From NCBI GenBank assembly GCA_002331185.1, contig DCYW01000011.1, positions 30,971 to 36,800 of the forward strand: a stretch of 5,830 nt of DNA, written 5' to 3'. Positions 5,541 to 5,830 of the stretch are shown in pieces. This stretch comes from Patescibacteria group bacterium UBA2100. Its GTDB lineage: Bacteria > Patescibacteriota > Minisyncoccia > Phycocordibacterales > UBA2100. Made by a program: the position numbers and the translations under genes. The notes below the pieces were generated by a model. It was given only the letters and a program-made list of their open reading frames with translations. It had not been told where the DNA came from and did not search any database. Each line of letters starts with the position of its first letter. Position 1 is the stretch's first letter.

Positions 5541-5550
5541 TACCTATGTA
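5541..5550. promoter_or_regulatory. Near-match to a cop box
   Basis: TACCTATGTA (plus) differs at one of the eight fixed positions from the CopY-type operator TACANNTGTA. It lies just upstream of the candidate -35 of the ATPase operon, a sensible place for a metal-responsive repressor. No CopY, CsoR or CueR gene is in the window, and one such near-match is not rare in AT-rich DNA. Confidence 0.22.
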
Positions 5551-5645
5551 AAATGATTAAATTTATGGTAAAAACTTTGTATATAATGAACTATTTGATT
5601 TGGGCTATAAATTATTACTGTTTTTGTAAGCAGAATATATACTAG

Positions 5646-5666
5646 ATTACATAGACATAATGTGAT
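5646..5666. promoter_or_regulatory. Interrupted palindrome upstream of the metal operon
   Basis: ATTACAT (5646-5652) and ATGTGAT (5660-5666) are inverted repeats with one mismatch, separated by seven bases. The geometry fits a dimeric repressor or activator site about 150 bases before the ATPase start. No named regulator is assigned. Confidence 0.25.
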
Positions 5667-5830
5667 CAAAACTTTACAAAAAGTGCAGTACCATTCTCTT
5701 AGTTTAACTATTACTGCAAAGAATAGGCCTGGGAAGTTTTTCAAACAAAGTTGTATTCTTTCTCTAGGTTCATCACTGTTTTTTAACCCAACTAAGTATG
5801 CACCGCAGTGCGTGAAATTTCAATTGGTGA

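Larger units (their letters stand above)
5497..5830. other. AT-rich intergenic region without a supported gene
   Basis: This 334-base stretch is clearly more AT-rich than the ATPase gene. The longest frame (66 residues, minus, TTG start at 5744) is Cys/Ile/Leu-rich and unlike a known family; I do not call it. Other contents are a perfect TATAAT on plus (5582-5587) without a good -35, AAAGAATA/TATTCTTT inverted repeats (5718-5725/5754-5761) with a 28-base loop, the GCAC/GTGC mini-hairpin at 5800-5811, and a T run at 5778-5784. A gene or RNA may begin beyond the right edge. Confidence 0.5.

Noticed and set aside
5544..5744. 66-residue frame upstream of the ATPase on the minus strand.
   Set aside because: TTG start, AT-driven composition, no family resemblance, and it would occupy the operon's regulatory region.

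Overview
The window reads as a piece of a small, AT-leaning bacterial genome. It uses the standard code (no read-through of TGA), its genes are compact and closely spaced, and no start codon has a convincing Shine-Dalgarno sequence. Two genes sit exactly where a transcript from an extended -10 promoter would begin, so leaderless mRNAs are likely. This would suit a Patescibacteria/CPR-type bacterium, but that is an inference from style and not a proof; no rRNA or other taxonomic marker is present.

Left part (1-374): no convincing protein gene. It holds a hairpin at 14-44, then a stretch rich in mutually complementary segments. A long-range helix (92-114 with 276-290) closes over several internal hairpins, and a terminator-like hairpin follows at 293-320. 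I treat this as a candidate structured RNA of unknown type. A sigma70-like promoter at 340-368 then points exactly at the ATG of the next gene.

Plus-strand genes (375-1429): a TsaC/YrdC-type threonylcarbamoyl-AMP synthase (tRNA t6A modification), followed by a 146-residue four-helix membrane protein I cannot name. The second gene has its own extended -10 seven bases before its ATG. The convergent gap 1430-1643 is packed with hairpins: a perfect 22-bp stem that contains the stop codon of the membrane protein gene, two more abutting hairpins, and a separate 7-bp one. A good minus-strand promoter match lies among them.

Minus-strand operon (5496 down to 1644): a heavy-metal P1B-type ATPase with a Cys/His/Met-rich N-terminus and an unusual CPD motif in the metal-binding membrane helix. 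It is followed after 27 bases by a small His-rich DUF2933-like membrane protein, and then, overlapping it, by an APC-superfamily amino-acid permease with a Met/Asp-rich tail. The likely theme is copper or silver homeostasis at the cell membrane: the ATPase exports the metal, the small protein may bind it, and the permease may move an amino acid or metal-amino-acid complex. An intercistronic hairpin hides the start codon of the small protein and could set its translation relative to the ATPase.

Right end (5497-5830): AT-rich upstream region of the operon with a candidate promoter, a near-match to the CopY-type cop box, and an interrupted palindrome. I see no gene there and no metal-responsive regulator in the window.
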